Source: Elmis aenea
Taxonomy: Eukaryota > Arthropoda > Insecta > Coleoptera > Elmidae
Reading direction: 5' to 3'
Length of the DNA: 64,000 nt
Assembly: GCA_947652605.1 (NCBI GenBank)
Contig: OX393576.1
Span: forward strand, 60,922,966 to 60,986,965
Below, piece by piece: positions 46,181 to 56,583 of this stretch. A program made the translations under genes and the position numbers. The notes below the pieces were generated by a model. That model saw nothing but the letters and a program-made list of their open reading frames with translations, did not search any database and was not told the origin of the DNA. Each line of letters opens with the position of its first letter. The first letter of the stretch is position 1.

Positions 46181-46889
46181 CAGTGATGTGAGTGTGTCAT
46201 ATGACCGCGTCATGACAGTTTGTCATGACGGTCATGACGTCACGTCACAATGATTTTAAATGACCGTGACCATTCTAACCTCCAAAATTCAAAATGACAG
46301 TTTTTCTAACATCCAAAAATGACAGTTTTAAGTTTACATGGTGGTTGTCACTTGATTTGTGTTAATCTTAATTGCAATATTGTTAATAAAAATGTAAATA
46401 CCACTATATAAAGTATTCTGAAAGTTGGTAAACACAATGCGGAGAAAAGGGAAGGTATTTTACTTTTTTGTACGTTATCCTGCAAGTTCGCAGCAAAAGG
46501 TAGCTACTGATGGTTGCCAATTTTGTAGAAAGAGATACGGATTACATGCCACTAGAATGGCAGAACATTTAATTACAACATGCAAGAAATGCCCAGAGCA
46601 TGTAAAATTAAAGTTTAAACTCAAATAAAAATTTTATTAAAAAATGTTTATAAGCATAAGTAGTCCAAAATCACCTTCAACTCCCTCGACTTCTAGAGCC
46701 TTCTCTGAAGGAATACAATACCCAGATAGAGATACTGATACTAATAATTCTGCTTTTTATTTATTATTCCTATTACATATGTATTAATTTTATACCATTG
46801 TTATAAAAATAATCATAAATGACGGTCATATGACCGGTCATGACGGTCATGACGTCACAATCATAAATGACCGTCATTTCACATCACTG
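46181..46889 (+). mobile_element. hAT element C, 709 bp, near-perfect 8-bp TSD
   Basis: The TIRs are CAGTGATGTGA at 46181 and TCACATCACTG ending at 46889. The flanks CCCTCAAG (46173-46180) and CCCTTAAG (46890-46897) match at 7 of 8 positions. The sub-terminal zones are dense in GTCATGACGGTCATGACGTC-type palindromic words at both ends, the likely transposase-binding array. The interior retains only a BED-finger reading frame. Confidence 0.93.
46425..46740 (+). pseudogene. hAT BED-type zinc finger N-terminus only
   Basis: The 67-codon frame at 46425-46628 contains ATDGCQFCRKRYGLHATRMA, then EHLITTCKKCPEHVKLKFK. The C-x2-C-x13-H-x4-C spacing with an RM..HL.. core is the BED finger found at the front of hAT transposases, where it binds sub-terminal DNA. 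A shifted frame after 46660 reads SPKSPSTPSTSRAFSEGIQY, a Ser/Pro-rich linker typical of what follows that finger. No RNase H-like catalytic domain or dimerisation domain is present before the right TIR. The finger itself has no stop. It is either an internal-deletion leftover or a stand-alone DNA-binding peptide. Confidence 0.75.
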
Positions 46890-46897
46890 CCCTTAAG

Positions 46898-47421
46898 TCA
46901 AATGTGCGTGCTTGTGGCTGGCAGAAAACAGGAAACGTATAAATTATTCGGTTTCTCTTTGTACTTTTGTGCTTGGTCCTCCAGCCAATTTGTCGTACTT
47001 TAAATTCGGTTACCAAATAACTTTAAATTATATTAAAAGTCGTTTGACCTGCGATCGTCGGCCATGGGTTACTTAAAAAATTGCAACTCCACTCTAAAGT
47101 TGAGTAACTTAATAAACATACATATGTGAACCTAAAGGGTGTCCCAGGAATACCGTAACATCAGCAAAGTACAACCAAAATTATTAATAAGCAACAAAAA
47201 CGAGCGATTTTTGTCATTCATCTAAAGACAATAAAAATAAAAGCAATATTTAGGTACTACAAATGTTCTAAAAATTAACGCAAAATACATTATTGCCAGA
47301 CTGCTATGAAATAAGTGCAATCGAACTTGCTGTAATCCGTGTTGTATCTATTTAAGTTAAATGATAACATAATTGTTTAATTTTTATTCAACGAGCAATT
47401 AATAAACCTTGTATATCTCCG
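46898..47421. other. Unassigned; degraded GGGTGTCCC end at 47138
   Basis: CTAAAGGGTGTCCCAGGAAT at 47132-47151 resembles the TIR of the CAGGGTGTCCC family, but no partner end is seen. Confidence 0.35.
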
Positions 47422-47445
47422 AAATATGTAATTGTAAGGAATTCA
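47422..47445. repeat. Left part of ~75-bp duplicated flank, split by the RTE insertion
   Basis: AAATATGTAATTGTAAGGA matches AAATAAGTCATTGTAAGGA at 49898-49915. Together with 48768-48823 it forms the left copy of the flank repeated at 49898-49974. AAGGAATTCA at 47436-47445 is also the left target duplication of the RTE. Confidence 0.72.
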
Positions 47446-48662
47446 CACACGCTGAGAAAATACTAGGAGACTACCAAAATGGCTTTAGAGCTGGTCGATC
47501 CACCATAGATGCTATACACACTTTAGACCAAATACTCCAAAAAATGTGGGAACATAATAAAGAGATACACGTAGCTTTCATAGATTTTAAAACTGCCTTC
47601 GACTCGGTTAAAAGAAAAGAATCGCTAAGAGAATTGGAACTATTGGGAATACCGGGGAAACTAATAACACTGCTAGAAATGACCCTCAACAACACAACAG
47701 CAAAAGTGAGATTCCAAGGAATAGCAACAGAACCCTTCAAAGTAAACAAAGGCGTAAAACAAGGGGACTCACTATCCCCCACCATATTTAATTTAATACT
47801 AGAAGGTGCACTACGAAAAGCGAAACTAGATAAAAAAAACATCATGATCAACCAAATACAAATAATAGCGTATGCTGACGATATAGCAATTATAGGGAAT
47901 AGAAGAGAAGATCTAATAAGAGCGATAGATCAACTAGACAAAGAAGCAAAAAAACTGGGTCTGGAAATAAATGAAGAAAAAACAAAATATATGAAGATAG
48001 GAAAAGAAAATATGCACTTACAGAACGATCTACAAACAAAAGAATACACCTTCGAAGAAGTTAATACTTTCAACTACTTAGGCATGACAGTGGGACAAGC
48101 TGGAAAGAACAGAGCGAAGGAGAGAATTCTGAAGGGAAATCAAGCATACGGCAGAAACAAAACCCTACTAAAGAGCAAAACAATAAGCAAAACAACAAAA
48201 ATAAAAATTTACAAAACCTTGATAAGACCCGTCATAACATATGCCATGGAAACAGTAGCAATAAATAAGAAAGAGGAGGAAGAATTAAATATAGTGGAGA
48301 GGAAAATAATGAGAGCAATACTAGGTCCTAACGTAACAAGAGATGGAGAAGTAAGACTGAGAAGGAACAAAGAAATAGAGGAGGAACTCGGAGGAGAAAA
48401 CATCACTCGACACATCAGAGTACAGCGACTACGATGGGCAGGACACATCATGCGAAGGAAACCAACCGCAATGCTCAGGAGGGTAACAGAATGGATTCCT
48501 ATTTGGCCCAGAAACAAGGGTAGACCAAGGAAAAGATGGAGAGACGCCCTGGAGGAAGATGCAAAGGCACTGGGAATAAGGGAATGGAAATTTAAATGCA
48601 AAGACAGGAAAGAATGGAAGAAAATAACGGAGGCAGCCAGAACTAATGAGCTTGAAAATTAG
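47446..48662 (+). CDS. RTE reverse transcriptase, C-terminal ~405 residues
   Basis: This is the RNA-directed DNA polymerase of a non-LTR retrotransposon and would copy element RNA at the nicked target. The reading frame is uninterrupted to TAG 48660; the ATG at 47409 lies in flanking DNA and is accidental. Blocks in order (numbering from 47409) are QNGFRAGRSTIDAIHTL (about residue 24), VAFIDFKTAFDSVKR (about 55; first catalytic Asp), VKQGDSLSPTIFNLIL (about 117), YADDIAIIG (about 155; catalytic DD) and FNYLGMTV (about 223). The thumb ends in VERKIMRAILGP, RLRWAGHIMRRKP and GRPRKRWRDALEEDAKALGI. The apurinic endonuclease and the first part of the RT are missing, so it cannot act alone. The unbroken frame indicates a young insertion. 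Confidence 0.9.
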
Positions 48663-48757
48663 AGGAGAGGACTGATCCACCTCATTAAATGGATCTACAA
48701 CAACGCCTCGGCGTTAGCCATAATCCTTAGGATTATACGGCTCAATGATGAATGATG
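47446..48757 (+). mobile_element. RTE-clade LINE, 5'-truncated, 10-bp TSD AAGGAATTCA
   Basis: It is flanked by AAGGAATTCA at 47436-47445 and 48758-48767. The 5' end is truncated inside the polymerase just before the HAEKILGDYQNGF block. After the stop (48660-48662) comes a short ~95-bp 3' UTR ending in the microsatellite-like tail ATGATGAATGATGAA, as is usual for RTE elements. It is the best-preserved retroelement in the window. Confidence 0.88.
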
Positions 48758-48767
48758 AAGGAATTCA

Positions 48768-48823
48768 TATTGAAGAACAGCAAAATAAGTACCTTTAATC
48801 TGATGAAGGGCAATTTGCAACTA
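48768..48823. repeat. Right part of the left ~75-bp flank duplication
   Basis: TATTGAAGAACAG through CCTTTAAT to GAAGGGCAATTTGCAACTA matches 49922-49974 (GAATTGAAGAACAG... GCAATTTGTAACTA) at roughly 85% by eye. The two copies bracket the minus-strand LINE. Confidence 0.78.
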
Positions 48824-49897
48824 CTTACTTACTTATCCTCACCCTCATCTACCATAGGTGTAGAGGTGACTATCTTTTTCCAATTACTTCTATTTATTGC
48901 CTCCCGTCTCGCTTCAGTCTGGGTCAGTTATCGTTTCTTCAATGCATCTGCCACTCCTGTATTCCATTTTCTCCTGAGTCTACCTTTCCTTCTCTTGCCG
49001 GCTATTTCCATCTCCCATATCTCCTTTACCACACTCGTCCATTCTCACCAAATGTCCGAACCATCTTAATTATTGTTGTTGTTCTATTTTTTGCACTAAA
49101 TTTGTAACTTTTAAGTCTTTCTTTATTACAACCCTTCCAAGTCTTGTCACCCCCGCGATTTTTCCAAGTATGTACTTTCATCTCACATACGTCGAGTTTT
49201 TGGTTGAGTTATTCATATATTCGGATTTTTGTTTTTGTTGTTATTTCTGTTTTGTTAAAAAAAAAAGCCTTTTACAAGGTTTTATAAAGCGCCATGGTTT
49301 TTTGTATCCTGCTTTGTATCTCCTCCTCAAGTCTCCCATCTGGTAGCGTATATGTTCCCAAGTATTTTAATCTGTTAGTTTCTTTCACTTATTCTCCCCT
49401 TAGTTGTATATAACTTCTATCCTGTATGCAATTTCTATAATATCTGTCTTTTCCGTGTTTACATTTAGCCCAAATTTTCTCATACTTATACTCCATTTTT
49501 CCATTCTCTTCTGTAGGTCTTTCTTATTGGTTGCAAATATTAATAGGTCATCGGCATACAATAGTTCGTTTAGTTACACTGGACGAAGTTTCCTATATCC
49601 TAGGTGTGTTTTTTTAAACCTTGGTTTGCCTCTTTGAATATTTCGTCCATTGTTATAATAAAGAGTAGAGGACTCACTGCACCTCTCTGTGTTACACCTC
49701 TTCTTGTTATGAACCTATCCGATGTTCTCCTGTTTACTCGTACTACATTTTCAGTTGTTAAGTATATATTTTTAATTAACTCAATTAGCTTTCTGTTTAC
49801 GCCTCTTATGTTTAAACTTTCCAGATCTCTTTCTTTTTTATACTGTACTACTATAATTTTTATTAAATGAGCAAATAATAAATCTTCTATATTTTCA
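48824..49897 (-). mobile_element. LINE relic, 5'-truncated, (TAAG)n tail
   Basis: The minus-strand element's 3' end lies at 48824, with a GATAAGTAAGTAAGTAG tail, the same tail type as the LINE at 28390-29590. It is bracketed by ~75-bp direct repeats (47422-47445 plus 48768-48823, and 49898-49974), interpreted as a long target duplication. It is broken throughout by frameshifts. Confidence 0.75.
48850..49890 (-). pseudogene. Reverse transcriptase relic of the minus-strand LINE
   Basis: The minus-strand frame 49600-49908 reads LESLNIRGVNRKLIELIKNI, then RRGVTQRGAVSPLLFIITMD EI. These are the RT helix and the G..QG..LSPLLF.I.. block. A shifted frame then gives the metal-binding ADD region and KRMEKW near 49500-49560, and an FGLNVNTEKTDI-like segment near 49460. 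The tail near 49040-48860 carries a HLVRM-like W.GH..RM motif and RKWNTGVADALKK, with EARREAINRSNWKKIVTSTP. Stops and shifts show that it is dead. It belongs to an RTE-like clade related to, but clearly different from, the copy beside it. Confidence 0.78.
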
Positions 49898-49974
49898 AAA
49901 TAAGTCATTGTAAGGAGCTCGAATTGAAGAACAGAATAAGTGCCTTTAATGTTGTGAAGGGCAATTTGTAACTA
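49898..49974. repeat. Right copy of ~75-bp flank duplication
   Basis: See the left copy parts. The sequence runs AAATAAGTCATTGTAAGGAG, then CTCGAATTGAAGAACAGAAT, and ends GGGCAATTTGTAACTA. Confidence 0.75.
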
Positions 49975-52900
49975 ATGGCATTTAATTTATACTTCTTAGA
50001 TAATTTTATCAACTTTTCTTTGCGAGGGTATCCAATTATAATTTTTTTTTTTTAATCTTACACAGACATTTGTATTTTTAGCAAATAATTGTATTCAAAC
50101 AATAATTTTTAAAACCGTTACGTACTCTTTTATACCATTAAGATATAGGTATAACGTTTTATTCACGGTATCGTGTTTCTATTACGGTAGTTCGGATGTA
50201 ATATCCGCGAGGCTTTATGAAGTCGTTTGGCTTCCAGATTTGTTTCTTGTTTGAAATAACGATGCCATATTTATTATGAACCGAGATTTCATAATTCGAC
50301 AGTAATAAACTTGTATTAACTATGGAATGCGACGTATCAGCGAGTACAATAGACGTGTGTTATAGTTCAGTGGCCTCTTGTTGTGGAAACTACCAATTCA
50401 TTGTTATCAAACAGCGACGACAAACCTAATCATCTTTGTATTAATGCTATTAAATTGCCAACTAGATGGCAAAGAGAACGCCAGCGGGCGGCTTACATTA
50501 CACACTTCAGTTTTAAATGTGATGTGTAGCTAGCTGTAAAGTTATGCCGTACTACAAAATGTACCACAATATGAGAATGTGTGAACAATCCAAAAAAAAA
50601 ATCACTGCCAACATTTCAGCTCCAGTATGATTGCGACTTAAAATATAGAAGTATAAAAATGTGTAGCTTTAATACTCTCAACGAAACTTTACACCTTTTT
50701 TTTTCTATTTTGTGTTCCATCCAATCCAAAATTTACTATTGAAGCTACTTTTTTTCGCAGCTTTTTGTCATAATCGGCAAAAATATATAAAGTGTTATGT
50801 AATTTTATTAACATTTGTGTAAAGTAATTAAGATTATGTAAAAGGCGAATGTTACAAATTAGAAATGTACTAATTTATCAATACTATATGCCAATGCTAA
50901 TCAATAACAAAGTTTATTTGATTATCATTTTATACAGAACAAAAAATTAAATATAATTTTTCCTTTAAATATGTTCGATTTGTAGCTACATTTCCTTATA
51001 TTTTTACTCTGCATTCCCGAAAGAGTATTGCTTGGAATGCCCATTTCTTTTGCAACCTCACACATTTTTTTTTTAAACTTCTTTTCTCATCCTTTGCAAT
51101 TTTTCTTTCAAAGTTAAATACCTAAATTTTATTTCTTTATTAATTTTAATGATAGATGATAAAAAACACCATAATAAATTCTTGTTTGTGTATTAACTGT
51201 TTATATTTTAGCGGGCGCACTAAAACTGCAAATATTCTAGAATTATACTCAACACTTTTCATACTTTTCTCATCGTCTTTATACTTATAAAATAACAAAG
51301 TGTTACCTGTTCATTCAGCGAATTAAATAAATTTTCAGAAAATTAAATAAGAGTCATTCCCATATAATCCAGGGTACGGATTTTTTTAAATGCAAATTTA
51401 GTAAGAGATTAAGGTAGGGTCATAAAGCTTAATGATATTAATAGAATTTTTACAGTTACAGCACCGAATTCAATGAAACTTTTCTAGAGTCGAGTAAAAA
51501 AAAGGTAAATCGGGTTACAGATCTATCGAGTTACAAAGGTTTTACCTGTGTTAATCAAATTGAAGCTTATTATCAGCTCATTTATTTGACGTTTTTATGT
51601 TTTAAAACAAAACAATGCAACGATACCTCTAAAAAAAAATTTAAACTCTGCCAAAACTTTTGCAGTAAGCAGTTTTAAGTTTCAACTGTTAGGTTAGGTC
51701 TGGTTCCTATAGTCATTTATTGATATAAAAATTCGCAAATAATTCCTTAAAACATCGTTTTTAAACAACTAAAAATGTGAAAAAACATCTTGACATATTA
51801 TTATATTATTATCAACAAATAAATAATAATACATTTACTAAAGATAATCATATTCTATTAATATAATTATGATGTAGTTACAAAATGATTTTTTTATTTA
51901 CAAGGCATAATTTTTGCATCTAAAATGTTTTGTTTACCTGTTTTATGAATTTTACGCATATCAAGAAGAAATAATCATTTATGTATATCAGTATAGGGTG
52001 TTCCATTAGAAAAAAAAAACTTAATTGATTATTGTACAGTACTAACAAGACTAAAGATTTTGCGCCATTCAAAAGAATTTTAGCTTAGGTAAAACTTGAA
52101 AATAACTAACTTCGTTATTTATACGTCTTTTGCTTAGTACAATAAAAACAGCTACCATAAAAAAAAACAGTGTTTGATGGATCTTGTGTAAGTAAGATTT
52201 GTTCTGGTTATTTCTAAAAGCAAACGGAATAATTAAAATGGTAATGATAAATGGCATAACAGTTTTTTACTTGTACTTGAAGCAATGCCAATAACCAGAA
52301 AGTACTATCACTTTCAGCAAAACTAAATATAGACACAACTAATGTACAGTAATAACGTTCACTAGTAGACTAGGCAAGATGCTACCGATCATCTCCAAGC
52401 TAATTGAGTTATGAACTGCAAAGTAACACTTGCCTAATTAACCAAATTAAATGCACCGTTTTCGGCACACATTACGGAGCTTGGTGAATTTAAATATTTC
52501 CAACAAAATTCTAATGCCATAACTGTACACCAGGCATTTAAGCAAACGGAAAAAATGTTAGATAATTAACAGTTAACCTAATTTCGTACTATTAAAACGT
52601 GAAGATGTGATTGTTATTTAGCATGATTCGACAAAAAAATTACCCTAAATTAAGAATACAATGTTTATTAAAAAGCAATTTATTGCGTTTGGATTAGGTA
52701 ACGTTTTTTGGGACTTATTAAATACAGCTACAAAAATAATTGCCATTTAAAAGTTGCATGATGTTACGATATGTAATAGCAAGCACTGAAAGCCAAGTTA
52801 AAAATGTCGCTATCATAGGCATTTAATCACCGCAGCAAAATTATTACAACAGAAAAAAAGCTATTAAATACGCATTTAAAGAAGCTAAGAAACAAATTTA

Positions 52901-54055
52901 AATCAACATTGTATTTAAATAAATAATTAGCATACGCAACGAAATTTAAAAAAAAAAATAAGGCTACTTTTCCCTTAAAAATAATTAACATTTTACCAAA
53001 TTTTGATGTGTCTAATACAAAACTTTTGAAAAATGCTCCCCGAACTGCACAAAAATTATTTTGGAGCAAAAATATCTGTACTTTGATTTAAACCAACTTC
53101 TCATAAAAATTTCAAAAGACTTTTTTCATAATCCTCTTTGCAAGTTTATAGAAACTAAACCGAGATACTTCTAGCTAATGTACAATTATAAGCGAACGTT
53201 TATGCATAATAAAAATATGTTAATAGAACACTTAAAAGCACAAATCCGTTGAAATCTCAGTTTAATCGCGCCCGCAAAAATAAAAGTACTTCCTTATACT
53301 TAAAAACAAACAAACAATCATATTTTACATTCATAATCATAACCATATACGGAATTTATTAAAATGGTCTTAGGTAAGCTCACGTTTCACATAAATTTGT
53401 ACGATTTCCTGGCAAATAACGCACGTTTAAACAAGGAATTATACCAAAAAAAAAACAAGCTTCTCTCGACTTTTCCTTATCTTCCGCAAGTCTTGCAAAA
53501 TTTTTACTGCACCAGTTTAATTAAGCAACATTAACATGTCAAGCTCATGCCAGGAATGAAAAATGATTATTAAGATATAAGATTACACCGATATGCGCTT
53601 GTAATCATGATCGTTACATGAAAGAAAGGATAGTATTCACATTTAATACAGTTTTGTATTCATATCTCTACATAATAATTATCTATTGGAATGATAGTTG
53701 GTAATTTACATTTGTATCATAAACATTTATCCTTTATGCATTAGCACTAGGAGTAATTGCAGATGATACCGAGATAAACCGAATGATTAAATGGAGATAT
53801 TCCGTTCTTGTGATTGATATTTAAATGAACCAGTGATATCACCAGATATCACTATCAAAGTAACTAAACCAGTGGCGCAGATGTAAGATGTAAGCTAAGG
53901 GTTAAGACTTATTATAATTTCAGGGATCGTTACTTTTATGTCAAAAAAAAAACATTAGAGTGATTTGAAGTTAATAAATAATTGAATTTCTCAAAATAAG
54001 AGAAACTGGCATTTGTTTTGTCATTGAAACAAACGTAGGGTGAATTTTTTACATG
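49975..54055. other. Unassigned AT-rich stretch, 4 kb
   Basis: No recognised ORF or RNA gene. 51994-52010 (ATAGGGTGTTCCATTAG) looks like an isolated TIR end. The frames at 52069-52257 and 52827-53069 (minus) are hydrophobic by composition only. Confidence 0.38.
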
Positions 54056-54419
54056 ATTTCTAGTGGTATCCTGCTGGTGCTTCTTAAGGCGAGCCCATTA
54101 CCAGGGGTTTGGCTTGGGGTACGGGGGGTCCGGGCGGTGCGGGCCGCACCGGGTGACACCATAATATGACCATAACAGAGGGGTGACACCAAAACGAACA
54201 ATTGCAAATTTTCATAGCAGACAGAGCTCTCAGTCCAGTCGGGTTTCATAACTGATCATAGTTAAAGACATGCGCAGGAAGAGGGTGCCACCATGCTGAG
54301 CGTCTGGTGCTTATATGAATAAGATTCAAAGCTGCTCGGAGCAATCTGGAGTTATTTTCAAACGCGCCCATTAATGACGCTTGGAGTCACGTGGTTTCAG
54401 GACATTGCAGACGTTGTTT

Positions 54420-55270
54420 ACATTATGTGAAACGAAAAAATGTGACACTAAAATCGCTACCTGGATCCATGCTTCGATATGTCAAGAGATCAAATGATGA
54501 CCAGGGTTTATCGAAAGACGTTGTTCATCAGCCTACTGCAGGGTGTCTCAAAAAAATGTACTCACACTTCGAATGACGAGAAAAACTTTATTTATGAACA
54601 TAGAGTGAAATGGAATGCCTTCGAATACAGAAGACAAATGTAATTGAAGAATCATGTTTGCAAATGTTCAAATTGATGACCATTGTTGTCCAGACAACGC
54701 TGATAACGCGCACCAAGAGATTCGCTTGTTAGCGACAGCTAAAGTGTGAGTACATTTTTTTGAGACACCCTGTATTAATACTGATTCCACCCATGCCAGC
54801 AGCATGCATTCTGCAGAAATGGGGGGATTGACGCAGAAATACATGGAATAAACGTGAACGAATTTGAAGTGGGAGCTGAAAATGATTGTAGCCATGATAA
54901 TGTAAATGTGATAATGAGTCAAGTTAATAAGAAAAATTGGAATACTGTATCAGATGCTTCTGTCTGGAATGTACCAGTTCCAGATCATTTTCGGGTTAAA
55001 ATAATCAAATGAGGAAGTCCTTTTCAGAACAACGATGGACCTATCAGTGCTGTGAGAAGGCAAGATGCAAAATCTAAAGGAGATGTGTGCCAGCTATCCA
55101 AAGAATGGTTCTACAAGACGATGCCAAATGGCGAGAGAATACTGAGTTCATGGATGGTTTACTCACTCATCTGTGAGAAATTATACTGCTTTTTGCTGCA
55201 GACTCTTCGCTGTTAATGCTACAGAAACAACATCCAAATTTGTATCTGGGTTTCAGAAGTGGTGGAAGCT
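54420..55270 (+). pseudogene. TTF-type zinc finger region of a ZMYM1-like hAT transposase
   Basis: Upstream of the nested MITE, KRKNVTLKSLPGSMLRYVKR (from about 54429) is a plausible N-terminus. Downstream, from about 54935, come NTVSDASVWNVPVPDHFRVK, a stop, GSPFQNNDG and RRQDAKSKGDVCQLSKEWFY. KTMPNGERILSSWMVYS and EKLYCFLLQTLRC follow (to about 55215). The spacing LS.EWFYK..PNGE...SW.VYS......CF.C is the TTF-type finger that precedes the DUF4371/hAT catalytic domain in ZMYM1-like transposases. The second Cys pair is damaged and no catalytic domain remains. The MITE at 54539-54772 splits the coding relic. Confidence 0.72.
54539..54772 (-). mobile_element. 234-bp MITE of a mariner-type element, CAGGGTGTCTC ends
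   Basis: The ends are CAGGGTGTCTCAAAAAAATG, then TACTCACACTT, and their inverse (AAGTGTGAGTAC...GAGACACCCTG), nearly perfect over 30 bp. TA follows the right end; TG precedes the left. The minus strand between the ends reads RYQRCLDNNGHQFEHL, the usual C-terminus of mariner/Tc1-type transposases. It is therefore a deletion derivative that kept the 3' coding end, unlike the HTH-only families, which kept the 5' end. Confidence 0.85.
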
Positions 55271-55369
55271 GAGCCTAAAATAGGTCCTTGGTGGAAGTCT
55301 AAAGGAGTGACACTATGAGTTTTCCGCACTGGATGACACCAACCCTAATGACGCCGCTGCCCTTTGCTG

Positions 55370-56062
55370 ACTGCACAATTGAATAAAACAAATTTAATTC
55401 CGCGCTGTTTTTATCAGTATTTGCTTACGCAATTGTAAACTTTTACAATACATTAAATTTTGTTCAAAAACAGATAACACGGCCTAATAAAACGCTCACC
55501 CGACAACTTGCAGTATCATAATGTAGCACAAATGAGTCATGAAATAACGTTTTTGCCAATCAATACTATCGGAAAGCATTTAGACGTCAAATTTTGCGCT
55601 TAATGGTAGATATTGAATACGAGTACATTACAGAGAGATTCGTTACGGGTTAGGCTGGCGGAGATAATAGTATGCGTGATCGAATAATCTTAATGAAATT
55701 CCTCACAAATTACAGTTATTTTGATAAAGGTTATTAATCCAATGTAACATACCACACCAAGTAAAATAAAATGAGTATTAACCAATATCAAACGAGTAAT
55801 TAAAATCATATTACAGTAGCAAAATACTTCCTCCGAAAAATATTATATTTTCAGAAAATCCATAGCAATTTTAAATAATTACGTAGTTGTGTATTTTATT
55901 AAACTTACGCAATATAGGTACAGCACTAAATTAAAATAAACAAATATAAATGTACAGTGATGTGCATAACAATATCTAAATAAAAAGTGTATAATAAGAA
56001 ATATTTAAAATAGCAACGCAGTTTACGAAAACTATTTACCTTAATTTGTAAAAGCAGTTATA
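55370..56062. other. Unassigned AT-rich stretch
   Basis: Nothing is supported here. Confidence 0.4.
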
Positions 56063-56583
56063 CAGGGTGTCCCCGTTATCACCGCGAATATTTTAAGTGG
56101 TGATAGAGGACCTTTTTCTAAGAAAAAAATTCAAGTAAAATTTGTTCCTAAAATCAAATGCTAAGCTGATATAATATCAAACTTACTTGATCTTTTTACA
56201 CTTCTGCATTTATAAGACTCTGTAGTCGAAAATATAAATTTTATCATAAAATACCTTTTAGCTTTTTAATAGAGCATGAAATTTTCTACAAAATTAGTTC
56301 TATTTATTTTTTGTCTACAGGCTATGGTTTGAGAGTTATAAAGCAGTTTGTACAAAAAAATGTAAAACATTTACAAAATTTAATTGTTTCTTAGACTTTG
56401 CAACCGCTGTATCTTTAAAACGAAAGGTTGTACAAAAAAAACGACGGCCCATTCCGGATAGCAAATTTTATGGGCTACAACTTTGTTCCAGTAAAATTTG
56501 TTGAAAATCAAACCGATTTTCCGGAAAAGCTGAAAATAAGGTATAGAGTGCAAAAACAAAATTTCCTACAAATATTGTTTTGT
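56063..56583. repeat. Left ~520-bp arm, family CAGGGTGTCCCCGTTATC
   Basis: It starts CAGGGTGTCCCCGTTATC after TA. It is the inverse of 61943-62459 through TAGAGGACCTTTTTCTAAGA, TTGCAACCGCTGTATCTTTA, CCGGATAGCAAATTTTATGG and CCGATTTTCCGGAAAAGCTG. The open frame at 56428-56628 and its counterpart at 61945-62181 are the same arm sequence read from the two sides; no domain was recognised. Confidence 0.85.

Larger units (their letters stand above)
54085..55365 (+). mobile_element. hAT-like relic of the ZMYM/TTF zinc-finger type
   Basis: The left zone (about 54085-54200) is GC-rich and contains GTGCGGGCCGCACCGGGTGACACC and a second GGGTGACACC. The right zone, read inverted, begins CAGCGGCGTCATTAGGGTTG and continues GTGTCATCCAGTGCGG and GTGTCACTCC. 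These are the recurrent GGTGTCACCC sub-terminal words of this hAT group. Exact ends and target duplication are not resolved. The interior carries a TTF-type domain relic and a 234-bp MITE inserted into it. Confidence 0.65.

Noticed and set aside
47471..48680. Several minus-strand ORFs of 83-130 codons
   Set aside because: Antisense shadows of the intact RTE polymerase frame.
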